DNA of 26,033 nucleotides from assembly GCA_019424695.1 (NCBI GenBank), contig JAHYZA010000003.1:1-26033 (forward strand), read 5' to 3'. Each line of letters starts with the position of its first letter. The first letter of the stretch is position 1. Below the pieces are notes generated by a model. The model worked only from the letters and a program-made list of their open reading frames with translations. It ran no database searches and was not told where the DNA came from. Below are positions 15,480 to 23,402 of this stretch, one piece after another. This DNA comes from Oscillospiraceae bacterium (GTDB taxonomy: Bacteria > Bacillota > Clostridia > Oscillospirales > Ruminococcaceae). Made by a program: the position numbers and the translations under genes.

Positions 15480-15682
15480 GCTGCGGCGGGAGGGATTGGG
15501 ATACGGCTGCCAACCAAAGTCGCTGTGCCATCTTCCCGGTTGGGCCGCCGTCGTAACGGTTGTCAAGTCTGTGGTTGCCTCTGGAAACCAGGCACCACAG
15601 CCTTTGTCCATCTTTTGTAAAACGCGGGGTGTGGAATTCTTTCTCTATCTCTCTTTTAGTTAGATATATCATTCTATCTTTA

Positions 15683-15769
15683 TCGTGTCGGTTTTTCCGG
15701 CGGGTCGGTGTCGGTAAATCCGTCAACTGCCTGTCCGTTTTTCCTACAGGTCGTGCCGGATTTTCCGAC
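15683..15769 (-). repeat. Four iterons of 22-23 bp (candidate replication origin)
   Basis: Four direct repeats with cores at 15687 (GTCGGTTTTTCCG), 15710 (GTCGGTAAATCCG), 15733 (GTCCGTTTTTCCT) and 15755 (GCCGGATTTTCCG) are spaced 23, 23 and 22 bp. They lie just past the 3' end of the RepA_N-like gene, in the 411-bp stretch without a gene between it and mobV, with AT-rich sequence on the far side (about 15640-15685). Phased repeats next to an initiator gene are the mark of an iteron origin. Confidence 0.68.
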
Positions 15770-15775
15770 GGTTGG

Positions 15776-16099
15776 TTACAGTTCGTTGGGTTCCTTGGGC
15801 CGGGGCAGATTGAGATAATACCGCCGGGCCTTTCCGTTTGGCTGTCCCGGCACCTTCTCCAACAAACCGCAGCGTTCCAGAGCGGCAAACAATCCTGCAG
15901 CTTTCTCCCGCTGGCAGTGCAGCAGCTGTCCGGCACTGGCCCGCGAAAGGCTCACACAGGGCCTGCCGTTGGCTTTCCAGTGCCCAGTGGTATCCTGAGC
16001 CGACAGCCGCAGCAACCCCAGCAAATGGCCGTACAGCAGCTTGCTTTCGCCGGGAAGTTCACGATAGGGCTCTTCCGACAGAAGGCTGGACGGGATCAT
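15776..16099 (-). CDS. RepA_N-like replication initiator domain protein
   Basis: From the ATG at 16099 the protein has 107 residues. MIPSSLLSEEPYRELPGESKLLYGHLLGLLRLS, the central RASAGQLLHCQREKAAGLFAALERCGLL and the final RRYYLNLPRP fit the winged-helix N-terminal domain of RepA_N initiators. The ATG has no ribosome site. GGAGGTG instead precedes an in-frame CTG at 16156, which would add NHELVPAGDNLNRIDGF and restore a fuller domain, so translation may start at CTG. It is short: the C-terminal part of plasmid initiators is missing. It sits directly beside the iterons, which supports a replication role for element B's circular form. Confidence 0.68.
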   Translation of the reverse strand: MIPSSLLSEEPYRELPGESKLLYGHLLGLLRLSAQDTTGHWKANGRPCVSLSRASAGQLLHCQREKAAGLFAALERCGLLEKVPGQPNGKARRYYLNLPRPKEPNEL

Positions 16100-16291
16100 C
16101 AGGAAACCGTCGATGCGGTTCAGGTTGTCCCCTGCGGGAACAAGTTCATGGTTCAGATGGCACCTCCTTGGGTCATGGGTTGGTGGCGGACTTTGGCTTC
16201 TGGCCTCCCTCTTTTCTGTTTGGTTTCTGTCCTCGGAAAATGTTCGATTATCCCGTTATAGATTCTTCCGACACATACAGCATACAACGTC

Positions 16292-16320
16292 TTGCAGTCC
16301 GTTTCAAGATGTGTTAGACT
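16292..16320 (+). promoter_or_regulatory. Promoter candidate for the DUF6076-like gene
   Basis: TTGCAG (16292-16297), a 17-bp spacer and TAGACT (16315-16320) lie 109 bp upstream of the start codon. The gene-free stretch 16157-16428 holds nothing else recognisable. The right end of element B may fall in it. Confidence 0.45.
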
Positions 16321-16428
16321 GTTTTCATGTCAGATGATTCACACACTTTTCTCGGCTGTTTCTGAAACACACAAAAACACAGAGCCTTTTTCCGCCAACT
16401 ATGCTCCAACACAGGATGGTGACGAATT

Positions 16429-17676
16429 TTGAACTACCAGACGTACCTTTTCTTTGAAGGCCGCACCGAGTATATTCAGGGCTACGACACACCCCAGCAT
16501 ACATATCCGCTGGGGTCCTTGGTGTTCGGTGTCCTGGATCTGGATGCCGCTCCTTATCTGGAACGGGGCCGCGCATTGCTGGAAAGATTCCGGGGCGTAA
16601 AGTTCCCGGAAGATCAGACCATGCAGCAGGGTCTGGCCTCCCCTGACACCTGTGTGTACTATCAGGTGGCTTCCTTTTACCATGATTTTGCCACCGCTGT
16701 GCAGCAGGTTTCCCCTGCTCTGTTTGATTTAGTGGAAGGCTACACACTGGCCAACTTCCGTCGCAATGAACGAGAACTGAAAAAGACGAAGCATAGCCTG
16801 TATCTAATTATGTATGAACACAGAAACGACAGTTCCTATACATTTGATGAACTGCGTACCAGAATGTCCCACTTTGGCGAGTTGGCCCTGACCAGCGACA
16901 TCATGGAGGGGTTCTGCCGGAACTTCCCGGAGTATACAGATCAGATGAAGGTCTTTATCCAGCGTGAAACCGGGGATGCCTCTCTGTGCCGGACGGCGCT
17001 GTCAGTATTGGAATCCTTTGTGTCCCTGCTACAGCAGTTGGTGGACGGAAAAACCGATCTGCGCCAGCTGATTGAGGCTACGCTGGTGGACGAGGACGGC
17101 CGTCCCAGAACAGAGCATGGCCAGCGGCCTTCGGAGCTGCTGGTAGAACTGGCCGAAAATGGCGATTCAACCTACCAGAAATATCACAAGCTGGAGGACG
17201 ACATCCATATCCAGACCCGGTACAAACGGCCCACAGACAACAAAAAAGGCGGCATTTCTGCCGCCACGTTCTACGCGAGCGATACGCTGCCCGCGTTACT
17301 CTTTTTGGAATTTGTACAGATGTGTGCCCAGGACCTGCCGGTCGCCCTCTGTGAGAGCTGTCACCGGCTGTTTGTGCCCTTCTCCAGCCGCGCCAAGTAT
17401 TGCGAGCGGGTACTGGACCCGGAAACCGGCGCCACCTGCAAGGACATTGCCGCCAAGCTGGCCTATGCTGAGGAGTTAAAAGCCAACAAAGCCAAGGAAC
17501 TCTACAACAAGATGCGCAACCGCTACCAGATGCGCTGCTCCCGTGCTCCCGGTAACCAGAAAATGCGGGATGACTACAACACCTGGCGCAAGCAGGCGCA
17601 GATGGCGCTGAGTAAGTACCAGTTGGGGGAGATAAGCTGGGAGGATTTCGAGGAGAATCTATTGGGAAAACTGTAA
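16429..17676 (+). CDS. DUF6076-like protein with C-terminal zinc-binding cysteines
   Basis: A 415-residue protein. It must start at TTG 16429: GGTGA precedes it by six bases, an in-frame stop lies nine bases upstream, and the next ATG is far inside. The first 300 residues are largely helical and unrecognised. The C-terminal part has CESCHRLFVPFSSRAKYC followed by a further Cys (spacing C-x2-C-x13-C-x11-C), resembling CGNR-type zinc fingers, then a basic helical tail. This layout matches proteins labelled DUF6076 in clostridia, whose function is unknown. It ends 15 bp from the convergent antiporter gene. Whether it belongs to element B or to the chromosome is unclear. Confidence 0.7.
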   Translation: MNYQTYLFFEGRTEYIQGYDTPQHTYPLGSLVFGVLDLDAAPYLERGRALLERFRGVKFPEDQTMQQGLASPDTCVYYQVASFYHDFATAVQQVSPALFDLVEGYTLANFRRNERELKKTKHSLYLIMYEHRNDSSYTFDELRTRMSHFGELALTSDIMEGFCRNFPEYTDQMKVFIQRETGDASLCRTALSVLESFVSLLQQLVDGKTDLRQLIEATLVDEDGRPRTEHGQRPSELLVELAENGDSTYQKYHKLEDDIHIQTRYKRPTDNKKGGISAATFYASDTLPALLFLEFVQMCAQDLPVALCESCHRLFVPFSSRAKYCERVLDPETGATCKDIAAKLAYAEELKANKAKELYNKMRNRYQMRCSRAPGNQKMRDDYNTWRKQAQMALSKYQLGEISWEDFEENLLGKL

Positions 17677-17691
17677 ATCAGCCAGATCATG

Positions 17692-18882
17692 TCAGCCACA
17701 AGTTTCTGACCGCTGCAGCAATCGGCGGTAGGTCATATCCACCGAAAAAGCCCCCAGCGGTGCCGTGATCAGGATGGCCAGCACCGCTACGGTGAGTACC
17801 ACATGACCGCAGGAAAGCCCCATGGACAGCGGCAGGGAGCCGATGGCCGCCTGTACGGTCGCCTTCGGGGTGTAGGCGATCATGCAGAAAAGACGTTCCT
17901 TCAGAGAAAGAGTGGTTTTGAGCAGACAGACAAAGACACCGGCCATACGGAATACCAGCGCTCCCAATATGACCAGAATGGCCGCCGCACCGGAAGCCAG
18001 CGCATACTGGATGTCCACCGTAGCACCTACCAGTACAAAGAGCAGCACTTCCGCCGCCACCCAGAGCTTGGAATATTTGCTGGAAAGACGGGCAGCCACC
18101 TCCGGCCGACCACGGTTTACGGCCAGACCGCAGCTCATGACGGCCAACAGACCGGAGAATGGGATAACCGCTTTGATAGAGGTTTCCAGCGCCACCAGCA
18201 GGAAGGAGATGCTCAGAAGGGTGACCACTTTGATAGAATCCCGCACATGGATGCGGCGGTAGATTTCTCCGAAGAGGAACCCGACCCCGAGCCCCACCAG
18301 AATCCCGGTAATAATCGAGATGGGAATTTGTACAAAAGTTGTCGGCGAGACTTCCCCGCCCTGGGCCAATCCGGTAAAGGAAGAGAACATGACAATGACA
18401 AACACGTCATCCACCGAGGCCCCGGCCATGATCAGCTGGGGAATACTTTTGTCGGTGCCATAGCCGCTTCCCATCAGCTTGAGCATCTTGGGCACAATGA
18501 CCGCCGGGGAAACCGCTGCCACCACAGCCCCCATGATCGCGGCATCCAGCACCGAGATGCCCAGCAGACGGGGGGCCAGCACCACCATGCCGGTGATCTC
18601 AAAGCAGGCGGGTACAAAACACATGAGGATGGCGGGCCGCCCCACCTTTTTCAAATCGTCCAGATTGAGAGACAATCCGGCGCGGGTGAGGATGATGATC
18701 AGGGCAAGCTGTCGCAGATCGGCGGAGATGCCCAGGATGGAATCATCCAACAGATCGAGTACATAAGGGCCCAGCAGGATTCCAGTAATAAGCATTCCCA
18801 GCAGACTGGGCAGGCGCAGCCGGGTGACAATGGAACCAAGGGCCATGCCCACAATAAAAATTAAAGCAAGACTTGTTAACAT
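17692..18882 (-). CDS. CPA-type cation/proton antiporter, fluoride-riboswitch controlled
   Basis: A 396-residue inner-membrane protein with about 12 hydrophobic segments, starting at ATG 18882 with GGGAGAG upstream. It matches the Na+/H+ exchanger domain: an N-terminal LPSLLGMLITGILLGP, AAVSPAVIVPKML in the discontinuous helix, and the paired acidic residues Asp158-Asp159 in AGASVDDVFVIV that bind and exchange the cation and protons. The DD pair is typical of electrogenic CPA2-like members. No C-terminal nucleotide-binding domain is present. A crcB riboswitch with its own promoter lies in its leader (19078-19208), so it is probably induced by fluoride. That fits a role in ion or pH balance during fluoride stress; fluoride itself need not be the substrate. 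Confidence 0.9.
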   Translation of the reverse strand: MLTSLALIFIVGMALGSIVTRLRLPSLLGMLITGILLGPYVLDLLDDSILGISADLRQLALIIILTRAGLSLNLDDLKKVGRPAILMCFVPACFEITGMVVLAPRLLGISVLDAAIMGAVVAAVSPAVIVPKMLKLMGSGYGTDKSIPQLIMAGASVDDVFVIVMFSSFTGLAQGGEVSPTTFVQIPISIITGILVGLGVGFLFGEIYRRIHVRDSIKVVTLLSISFLLVALETSIKAVIPFSGLLAVMSCGLAVNRGRPEVAARLSSKYSKLWVAAEVLLFVLVGATVDIQYALASGAAAILVILGALVFRMAGVFVCLLKTTLSLKERLFCMIAYTPKATVQAAIGSLPLSMGLSCGHVVLTVAVLAILITAPLGAFSVDMTYRRLLQRSETCG

Positions 18883-19077
18883 AGACTTTTCTCTCCCACA
18901 TTATTTTACGGTAAACACTTTCTCTACTCCGCATACGGCCCAATCCGACAGAATCATCTTACTTCTGACAACAGAACAAGAACGACCGTATCAGCACATG
19001 GCATTTTGTTTTACTTCATACCGTTTCCTCCTGTCTTTGTGCGCAGAGAGAATACTATCTTTTTCCCAGATAGACAG

Positions 19078-19175
19078 AAAAAAGCTGATGCCCTCTGCAA
19101 GAATCGTTTAGCTTGCAGAAGTCATCAGCTGATCAGCACTTTAGGTTATAAACCAAGGGAGAACTTCATTCCCAA
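19078..19175 (-). promoter_or_regulatory. Fluoride riboswitch (crcB motif) with terminator
   Basis: On the minus strand the transcript begins GGGAAUGAAGUUCUCCC (19173-19157), matching the crcB start GGnGAUGnnGUUCnCC, and continues to CUGAUGACUUCUGC (19128-19115), matching the conserved 3' strand (UGAUGrCUnCU). That 3' strand also pairs within a terminator, CUGAUG-ACUU-CUGCAAG with CUUGCAG-AGGG-CAUCAG, followed by six U (19083-19078). Fluoride binding would keep the aptamer paired and prevent termination. This is the layout of the Bacillus cereus crcB switch. It controls the antiporter gene 195 bp downstream. Confidence 0.87.
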
Positions 19176-19179
19176 GTGC

Positions 19180-19208
19180 AGTATAACACATGGTTTCCGT
19201 TCTGACAA
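19180..19208 (-). promoter_or_regulatory. Promoter of the riboswitch-antiporter transcript
   Basis: On the minus strand TTGTCA (19208-19203), 17 bp, TATACT (19185-19180). The start of transcription would fall at about the first G residues of the aptamer. Confidence 0.75.
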
Positions 19209-19248
19209 CTGTTTTCGTATGGAAAAGCACTTTTTTGCATCATAGCCC

Positions 19249-19307
19249 CCGCTTACCTACCGCTTAGGGGAATCGACATTGCGCTTCTGCGGCCTTCCTG
19301 GTATGCT
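19249..19307 (+). promoter_or_regulatory. LytTR-gene promoter with upstream direct repeats
   Basis: TTGCGC (19279-19284), 17 bp, TATGCT (19302-19307) lie 24 bp before the GTG start. Just upstream, CCGCTTA occurs twice at 19249 and 19260, an 11-bp period. LytTR regulators bind paired direct repeats about one helical turn apart, so this may be an autoregulatory site. Confidence 0.55.
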
Positions 19308-19331
19308 GAAACCACAAGGAGGTGCAATACC

Positions 19332-19778
19332 GTGGAACTCCAAATTGAACACCGCCCCGGCCCGGTGCGAGTCATCGTGCAGGGTCCGGAAAACAGCACC
19401 GAACTTCAGCAGATCCTGGACCTGCTGCAAAGCAGTACTGATCGCCTCTGGCTGATGAACGATGCGGAGGAAACCGTATCGGTCTCCCCTCAATCCATTT
19501 TATGGGCGGAAACAGTGGAGGAAAAAGTCTTTGTATACACCGACGATGCCGTCTATCGGGCCCCCTTCAGCTTGACAGCCCTGGAACTGCGCTGGGGCAC
19601 TGTCGGACTGTTCCGCTGTGCCAAATCCACCATTGTCAATCTGAATGCGGTGCGGCGCCTGTGCAGCCGCCCGGGCGGGCGGATCGAAGCCATTCTGCCT
19701 ACAGGGGAAAAAATCATCATTTCCCGACGCTATGCCCCGATTCTGCGCGCCAAATTACAGGGAGGAGATTTTGTATGA
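19332..19778 (+). CDS. LytTR-family DNA-binding regulator
   Basis: A 148-residue protein starting at a GTG (19332) with GGAGGTG seven bases upstream. Residues about 48-145 form a LytTR domain (VSVSPQSILWAETVEEKVFVYTDD, then FRCAKSTIVNLNAVRRL and a final strand ending ISRRYAPILRAKL). The FRCHKSFIVNLNAV-like segment is diagnostic; here His is replaced by Ala. There is no receiver domain, so it is not a standard response regulator. The stop overlaps the start of the DUF3021 gene (ATGA), the classic LytTR/DUF3021 pair in Firmicutes, where the membrane protein is thought to restrain the regulator. Its targets are unknown and it may regulate itself. Confidence 0.9.
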   Translation: MELQIEHRPGPVRVIVQGPENSTELQQILDLLQSSTDRLWLMNDAEETVSVSPQSILWAETVEEKVFVYTDDAVYRAPFSLTALELRWGTVGLFRCAKSTIVNLNAVRRLCSRPGGRIEAILPTGEKIIISRRYAPILRAKLQGGDFV

Positions 19779-20215
19779 AAACCTATTTGCGTCTTTACCG
19801 CTGGTCCATGCAGATGAAAATGCACATGGCCCTGTATACCTTTGCTGCCATTTTTCTGAAGATTCTCTGCCTTTTGCTGCAAGACATCCACAGTGTGCCG
19901 ATCTTCGATCTGACAACGATCTGGCTGGTTTCCCTTTTCTTTGCCATGCTGGAAACTGCAATCTTCCCGGAGGGAGCGACCTGTACCCGGCTTCGTTCTC
20001 TTCTGTGGCTGGCTGTCGGAAATCTCTGCTTTGTGGGCGGGGCACTGCTGTTCGGATGGTTTCCGAACCTTTCCGTGTGGGGCGACGCACTGCTTGTGGC
20101 CTTTTTGGAATTGGGCCTGGGGATGATGTGGTTTGGCGACCGTATCGTCCTGAAAATGGACAGCGCCCAGCTCAATGAGGAGCTGCAGCGGTATCAGGGT
20201 CACGTCAGGAAATGA
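19775..20215 (+). CDS. DUF3021 family membrane protein
   Basis: A 146-residue protein. The ATG at 19775 overlaps the LytTR stop and follows GGAGGAG. Four hydrophobic segments are visible (about residues 18-37, 44-63, 75-95 and 102-120), and the C-terminal 25 residues are charged and cytoplasmic. Size, topology and the overlap with a LytTR gene match DUF3021, probably a membrane partner that controls the LytTR protein. No catalytic residues are apparent. The molecular signal is unknown. Confidence 0.83.
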   Translation: MKTYLRLYRWSMQMKMHMALYTFAAIFLKILCLLLQDIHSVPIFDLTTIWLVSLFFAMLETAIFPEGATCTRLRSLLWLAVGNLCFVGGALLFGWFPNLSVWGDALLVAFLELGLGMMWFGDRIVLKMDSAQLNEELQRYQGHVRK

Positions 20216-20265
20216 TATCCTCCTGACCGTTCTGCCTACACGCCGGGATATCCCAACAAACCAGA

Positions 20266-20315
20266 AATTGGCCACGCCGCCTGCCCCTTTTTGGGAACAG
20301 ACGGCGTGGCCAATT
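20266..20315. terminator. Bidirectional terminator between convergent genes
   Basis: AATTGGCCACGCCG (20266-20279) pairs perfectly with CGGCGTGGCCAATT (20302-20315), and there is a smaller inner stem. It separates the LytTR/DUF3021 transcript from the converging dehydratase gene. T-runs are short on both sides. Confidence 0.7.
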
Positions 20316-20324
20316 GCATAGTGT

Positions 20325-21497
20325 TTACTGCACGGTGAGGAGATTGCACCGGCGGATGATGTCTTCCGGAATATCCACGCCGAGACCGGGGCCTTCGGGG
20401 ATGGCGATATTGCCATGGACGGGAGAGAGATCCACCGTGCCAAGGCTGCGGGTAAAATCGCTCATGTTGCCCACATGGTATTCGTGGATGCAGAAGTTGG
20501 GGATGACCGCCTCGATCTGCAAGGCGGCTGCGTTGGAGATCGGGCCGCCACAGACATGGGTCTGGACCAGCACATCGTAAATCTGCGCCATATCACAGAT
20601 CTTTTTGCCTTCGCTGATACCACCACAGTTGGCGATATCCGGCTGGATCACATCCAGAGATCGGGCCTCCAGGAAGGGACGGTATCCGTACCGGGAATAA
20701 ATGCGCTCACCGGAAGCCAGCGGAATGGGGCAAATCTGCTTGAACCGGGCCATCAGGTCGGGATTCAACGGGCCAAAGGGTTCTTCCAGGTAGAGGATGT
20801 TCAGGTCCTGAGCCAGCCGGGCGATCTGCAGGGCGGCATTGAAATCGCTCTTGCCGTGCAGTTCCAGAATGATATCCACCTCATCCCCCACTGCTTCCCG
20901 GATGGCCACCAACCGATCCCGGCAGAGTTTCAGCTTGTCGGCGCTGAGCAGACCGGCGTTGCGGGCGTTCTTTTTGCCGTTTTCATCCCGTTGCAGGGGG
21001 TCCACCTTCACCGCGGTAAAACCTTCCGCCTTGGCCTTGCGGGCAGCTTCCCCGAAGGCGGTCACCCCGGGCAGAGGCTTGTTGTCCTTGTCCCAGCCGA
21101 ACTGAATCTGGCTGGCATAGGCCCGGACTTCATTCCGCATCTTGCCGCCCAGCAGCTCGTACACCGGAGCATGCAGGGCCTTGCCCTTGATGTCCCACAG
21201 AGCGATGTCGATGGCGCTGATGGCCGAAAAGACCACCGTACCGCCGCCCAGACCCCAGAAGGTCTCCTTTTGCAGCTTGTTCCAGATTTTTTCGATCTGC
21301 ATGGGGTTTTCCCCCACGATCAGCGCCGCAAAGTCTTTCAGCTGTCCGATGGCGGCGTTCTTGGAATTGCCATAGGCAACGCCGGCCTCTCCGAAGCCGC
21401 TGATGCCCTCGTCGGTGTTGATTCGCACAAACACCGGTTCATTGGGGGCTTCTTTGTCGTAATCCGCACAGAAGATATCCACACTTGTGATTTTCAT
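20325..21497 (-). CDS. Enolase-superfamily sugar-acid dehydratase (mandelate racemase/muconate lactonizing type)
   Basis: A 390-residue enzyme starting at ATG 21497 with AAAGGAG seven bases upstream. It has the capping domain (1-130) and a TIM barrel. Likely metal ligands are Glu212 (ELHG, with His214), Glu238 (YLEEP) and Glu264 (SGERIY). His314 (QTHVCGGP) and Glu339 (IHEYH) are probable catalytic and substrate residues. This pattern (ExH, EEP, GER, H, E) is that of the mannonate/galactonate dehydratase branch, which turns a sugar acid into a 2-keto-3-deoxy acid. The exact sugar acid cannot be read from sequence. It is the last gene of the GH4-PTS operon, 20 bp after the PTS stop, so its substrate probably comes from the imported glycoside. 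Confidence 0.85.
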   Translation of the reverse strand: MKITSVDIFCADYDKEAPNEPVFVRINTDEGISGFGEAGVAYGNSKNAAIGQLKDFAALIVGENPMQIEKIWNKLQKETFWGLGGGTVVFSAISAIDIALWDIKGKALHAPVYELLGGKMRNEVRAYASQIQFGWDKDNKPLPGVTAFGEAARKAKAEGFTAVKVDPLQRDENGKKNARNAGLLSADKLKLCRDRLVAIREAVGDEVDIILELHGKSDFNAALQIARLAQDLNILYLEEPFGPLNPDLMARFKQICPIPLASGERIYSRYGYRPFLEARSLDVIQPDIANCGGISEGKKICDMAQIYDVLVQTHVCGGPISNAAALQIEAVIPNFCIHEYHVGNMSDFTRSLGTVDLSPVHGNIAIPEGPGLGVDIPEDIIRRCNLLTVQ

Positions 21498-21517
21498 CGG
21501 AATGCTCCTTTCCCTTG

Positions 21518-23383
21518 TCAAGCCTGCAGGAAATCCTCACCGGCGGCGATGGCACCGCTGTGCAGCAGCTGCACATCCGCCGGTTCAGTCCCGGTGACCA
21601 ACACGATGACCGAAGGATCGTATCCCTTGGATTGTACCAGATCCCAGTCCACCTCCACAAGAGGGGTGCCTGCCTGCACCTTGTCGCCTTCCTTGACCAA
21701 CAGACGGAAGCCTTCGCCATTGAGCTGAACGGTATCGATGCCCACATGGATGAGGATGTCGTTGCCTTTTTCGCTGGTCATCCCCACCGCATGGCCGGTA
21801 TCGCACACCGAGGTGATGACCCCTGCCGCCGGGGCGCAGACACTGCCTTTGGTGGGACGGATGGCGGCGCCGCCGCCCAGGATTCCCTGAGAGAACACCT
21901 CATCCTTGATCTGATCCAGCGGAATCGTTTCGCCGCTGATTACGCTCCGGAGGGTTTCACCGGAGGCCGCCGGATTGGCTTCCGGCTGTGCAGGCGCGGG
22001 CTCACTTGCCGCCGGCCCCTTATCTACTTTGACAAAAATGTAGGTGAAGGCAAAAGAGAGGACCAGCGCCATGACCGCAGTGATGACCGCATTGATGATA
22101 TTGCGGGGATTTTCGCCGATAAAAACCGGCAGGGACAGGAAACCTGCCGAAGCCACCGCATAGCGGACGACCCCGGTGATACCGGCGTACAGGCCGGCAA
22201 TGCCGCCGGCAGCCATGACGCAAGGCAAGGCATTCTTGTATTTGAGGGTGACGCCGTACAGCGCCGGCTCGGTGATACCGGACAGGGCGGTGAGGCCGGC
22301 GGAAATGGGGATTTCACGGCGGTCCTTGCGTTCCTTGAAGGCGATGGCCAGCGCCGCGCCGCCCTGGGCCACGTTGCTGCCCAGCATGCCGGGGCCCATG
22401 AGGGTCTCATACCCGAACTGGGTTACCGAGAGCACCGCAAAAGGCGTAATGGCCAGATGCATACCGACCATGACCAGCAGCGGCGAGAAAGTACCCATAA
22501 CGGCAGCCACCAGCCAGGGGATGTTCTCGTTGAGGAAGTTGATGAACCAGTAAATGCCGTTGCCCAGATAAGCGCCCAGAGGTCCGATGACGATGAGAGC
22601 CACCGGCGCGGTGATGATCAGCAGCAGCAGGGGGCGCAGCATGGTTTTGAGCATCTTGGGGACAATTTTTTCCACAATCTTTTCCAGCCAGCTCATAAAC
22701 CAGACCACCAGAATGATGGGGACGACGGTGGCGTTGTAGTTGACAGCCTTGACGGGCAGACCGATAAACTGAATCGGGTCTCCCGAACTGACCAGTGCCG
22801 AGAAATTGGGGTGCAGCAGCACGCCCGCAATGGCCATGGACATCAGCTGATTGGCGCCCAACTTTTTGGCCGCGCTGTTGGCGATGAAGAAGGGCAGGAA
22901 ATAATAAGGCGCGTCGGAGATCAGCGAGAGGATCTTGTAATTCTGGGAAGTGTTTTCCATGCCGCACAGCACGCAGATGGAGAGGATGACCTTGACCAGG
23001 CCGCCGGCAATGATCAGCGGCAGGATCGGTGCCATAATGCCCACAATGGTGTTCAGCAATGCCTTGGGAATTTCCTTCAGGCGGAGCTTAGGGGGCGTGC
23101 CTTCCGATTGGGTTTCGGTGCCGCCATGCTCTTTACCGCCCGCACCGCGCTGGAGCAGGTCGTTGTAGAACTTATCCACCTCGGCGCCGATGATCAGCTG
23201 ATACTCCTCGCCTGCCTTCACGGTGTTCATGACACCGGGAACCTGTTTGAGCTGTTCGGCCTGAAAACGGGAAGGGTCCTTCAGTTTGAAGCGCAGACGT
23301 GTCATACAGTGGTACATATTTTCAATGTTGTCGGTGCCGCCCACATACTGTATGATCTGCTCGGAGATTTCTTTCTGGGTCAT
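21518..23383 (-). CDS. PTS beta-glucoside-type transporter, EIIBCA
   Basis: A 621-residue membrane permease and kinase of the glucose/glucoside PTS family. The ATG at 23383 follows AAAGGAG by seven bases; an upstream ATG at 23413 has no better site. Domain order is IIB (1-85, phosphocysteine Cys26 in YHCMTRLRF, where most relatives have CATRLRF), IIC (about 95-460, ten or so membrane segments, the family motif GITEPALYGV) and IIA (about 480-621, His531 in GHAVGM and phosphohistidine His546 in ILIHVGIDTV). The set is typical of BglP/BglF-like beta-glucoside transporters. It phosphorylates its substrate during import and hands it to the GH4 enzyme encoded 19 bp upstream in the same operon. Confidence 0.93.
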   Translation of the reverse strand: MTQKEISEQIIQYVGGTDNIENMYHCMTRLRFKLKDPSRFQAEQLKQVPGVMNTVKAGEEYQLIIGAEVDKFYNDLLQRGAGGKEHGGTETQSEGTPPKLRLKEIPKALLNTIVGIMAPILPLIIAGGLVKVILSICVLCGMENTSQNYKILSLISDAPYYFLPFFIANSAAKKLGANQLMSMAIAGVLLHPNFSALVSSGDPIQFIGLPVKAVNYNATVVPIILVVWFMSWLEKIVEKIVPKMLKTMLRPLLLLIITAPVALIVIGPLGAYLGNGIYWFINFLNENIPWLVAAVMGTFSPLLVMVGMHLAITPFAVLSVTQFGYETLMGPGMLGSNVAQGGAALAIAFKERKDRREIPISAGLTALSGITEPALYGVTLKYKNALPCVMAAGGIAGLYAGITGVVRYAVASAGFLSLPVFIGENPRNIINAVITAVMALVLSFAFTYIFVKVDKGPAASEPAPAQPEANPAASGETLRSVISGETIPLDQIKDEVFSQGILGGGAAIRPTKGSVCAPAAGVITSVCDTGHAVGMTSEKGNDILIHVGIDTVQLNGEGFRLLVKEGDKVQAGTPLVEVDWDLVQSKGYDPSVIVLVTGTEPADVQLLHSGAIAAGEDFLQA

Positions 23384-23402
23384 GGTCGCGCTCCTTTCCG
23401 GC

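Larger units (their letters stand above)
11839..16400. mobile_element. Element B: second mobilizable element (limits approximate)
   Basis: The genes between about 11849 and 16156 form a compact minus-strand module: large serine recombinase, Xre regulator, small gene, MobV relaxase, oriT, iterons and RepA_N-like initiator. This resembles Tn4451-type mobilizable transposons, which pair TnpX with a MobV protein. No convincing attachment-site pair was found. The left end must lie near or beyond the recombinase 3' end and the right end between about 16160 and 16430 or later. Element A is inserted next to its left side, so the true left end could even be left of this window. Confidence 0.5.

Noticed and set aside
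15223..15936. Long open frame on the minus strand through the oriT and iteron region
   Set aside because: It overlaps the repeats, the palindrome and parts of two real genes in another frame, and its sequence is low in protein-like character.
16160..16430. Right attachment site of element B
   Set aside because: TGTTCGA occurs at both 11900 and about 16231, but seven bases without symmetric arms is not enough to call a site.
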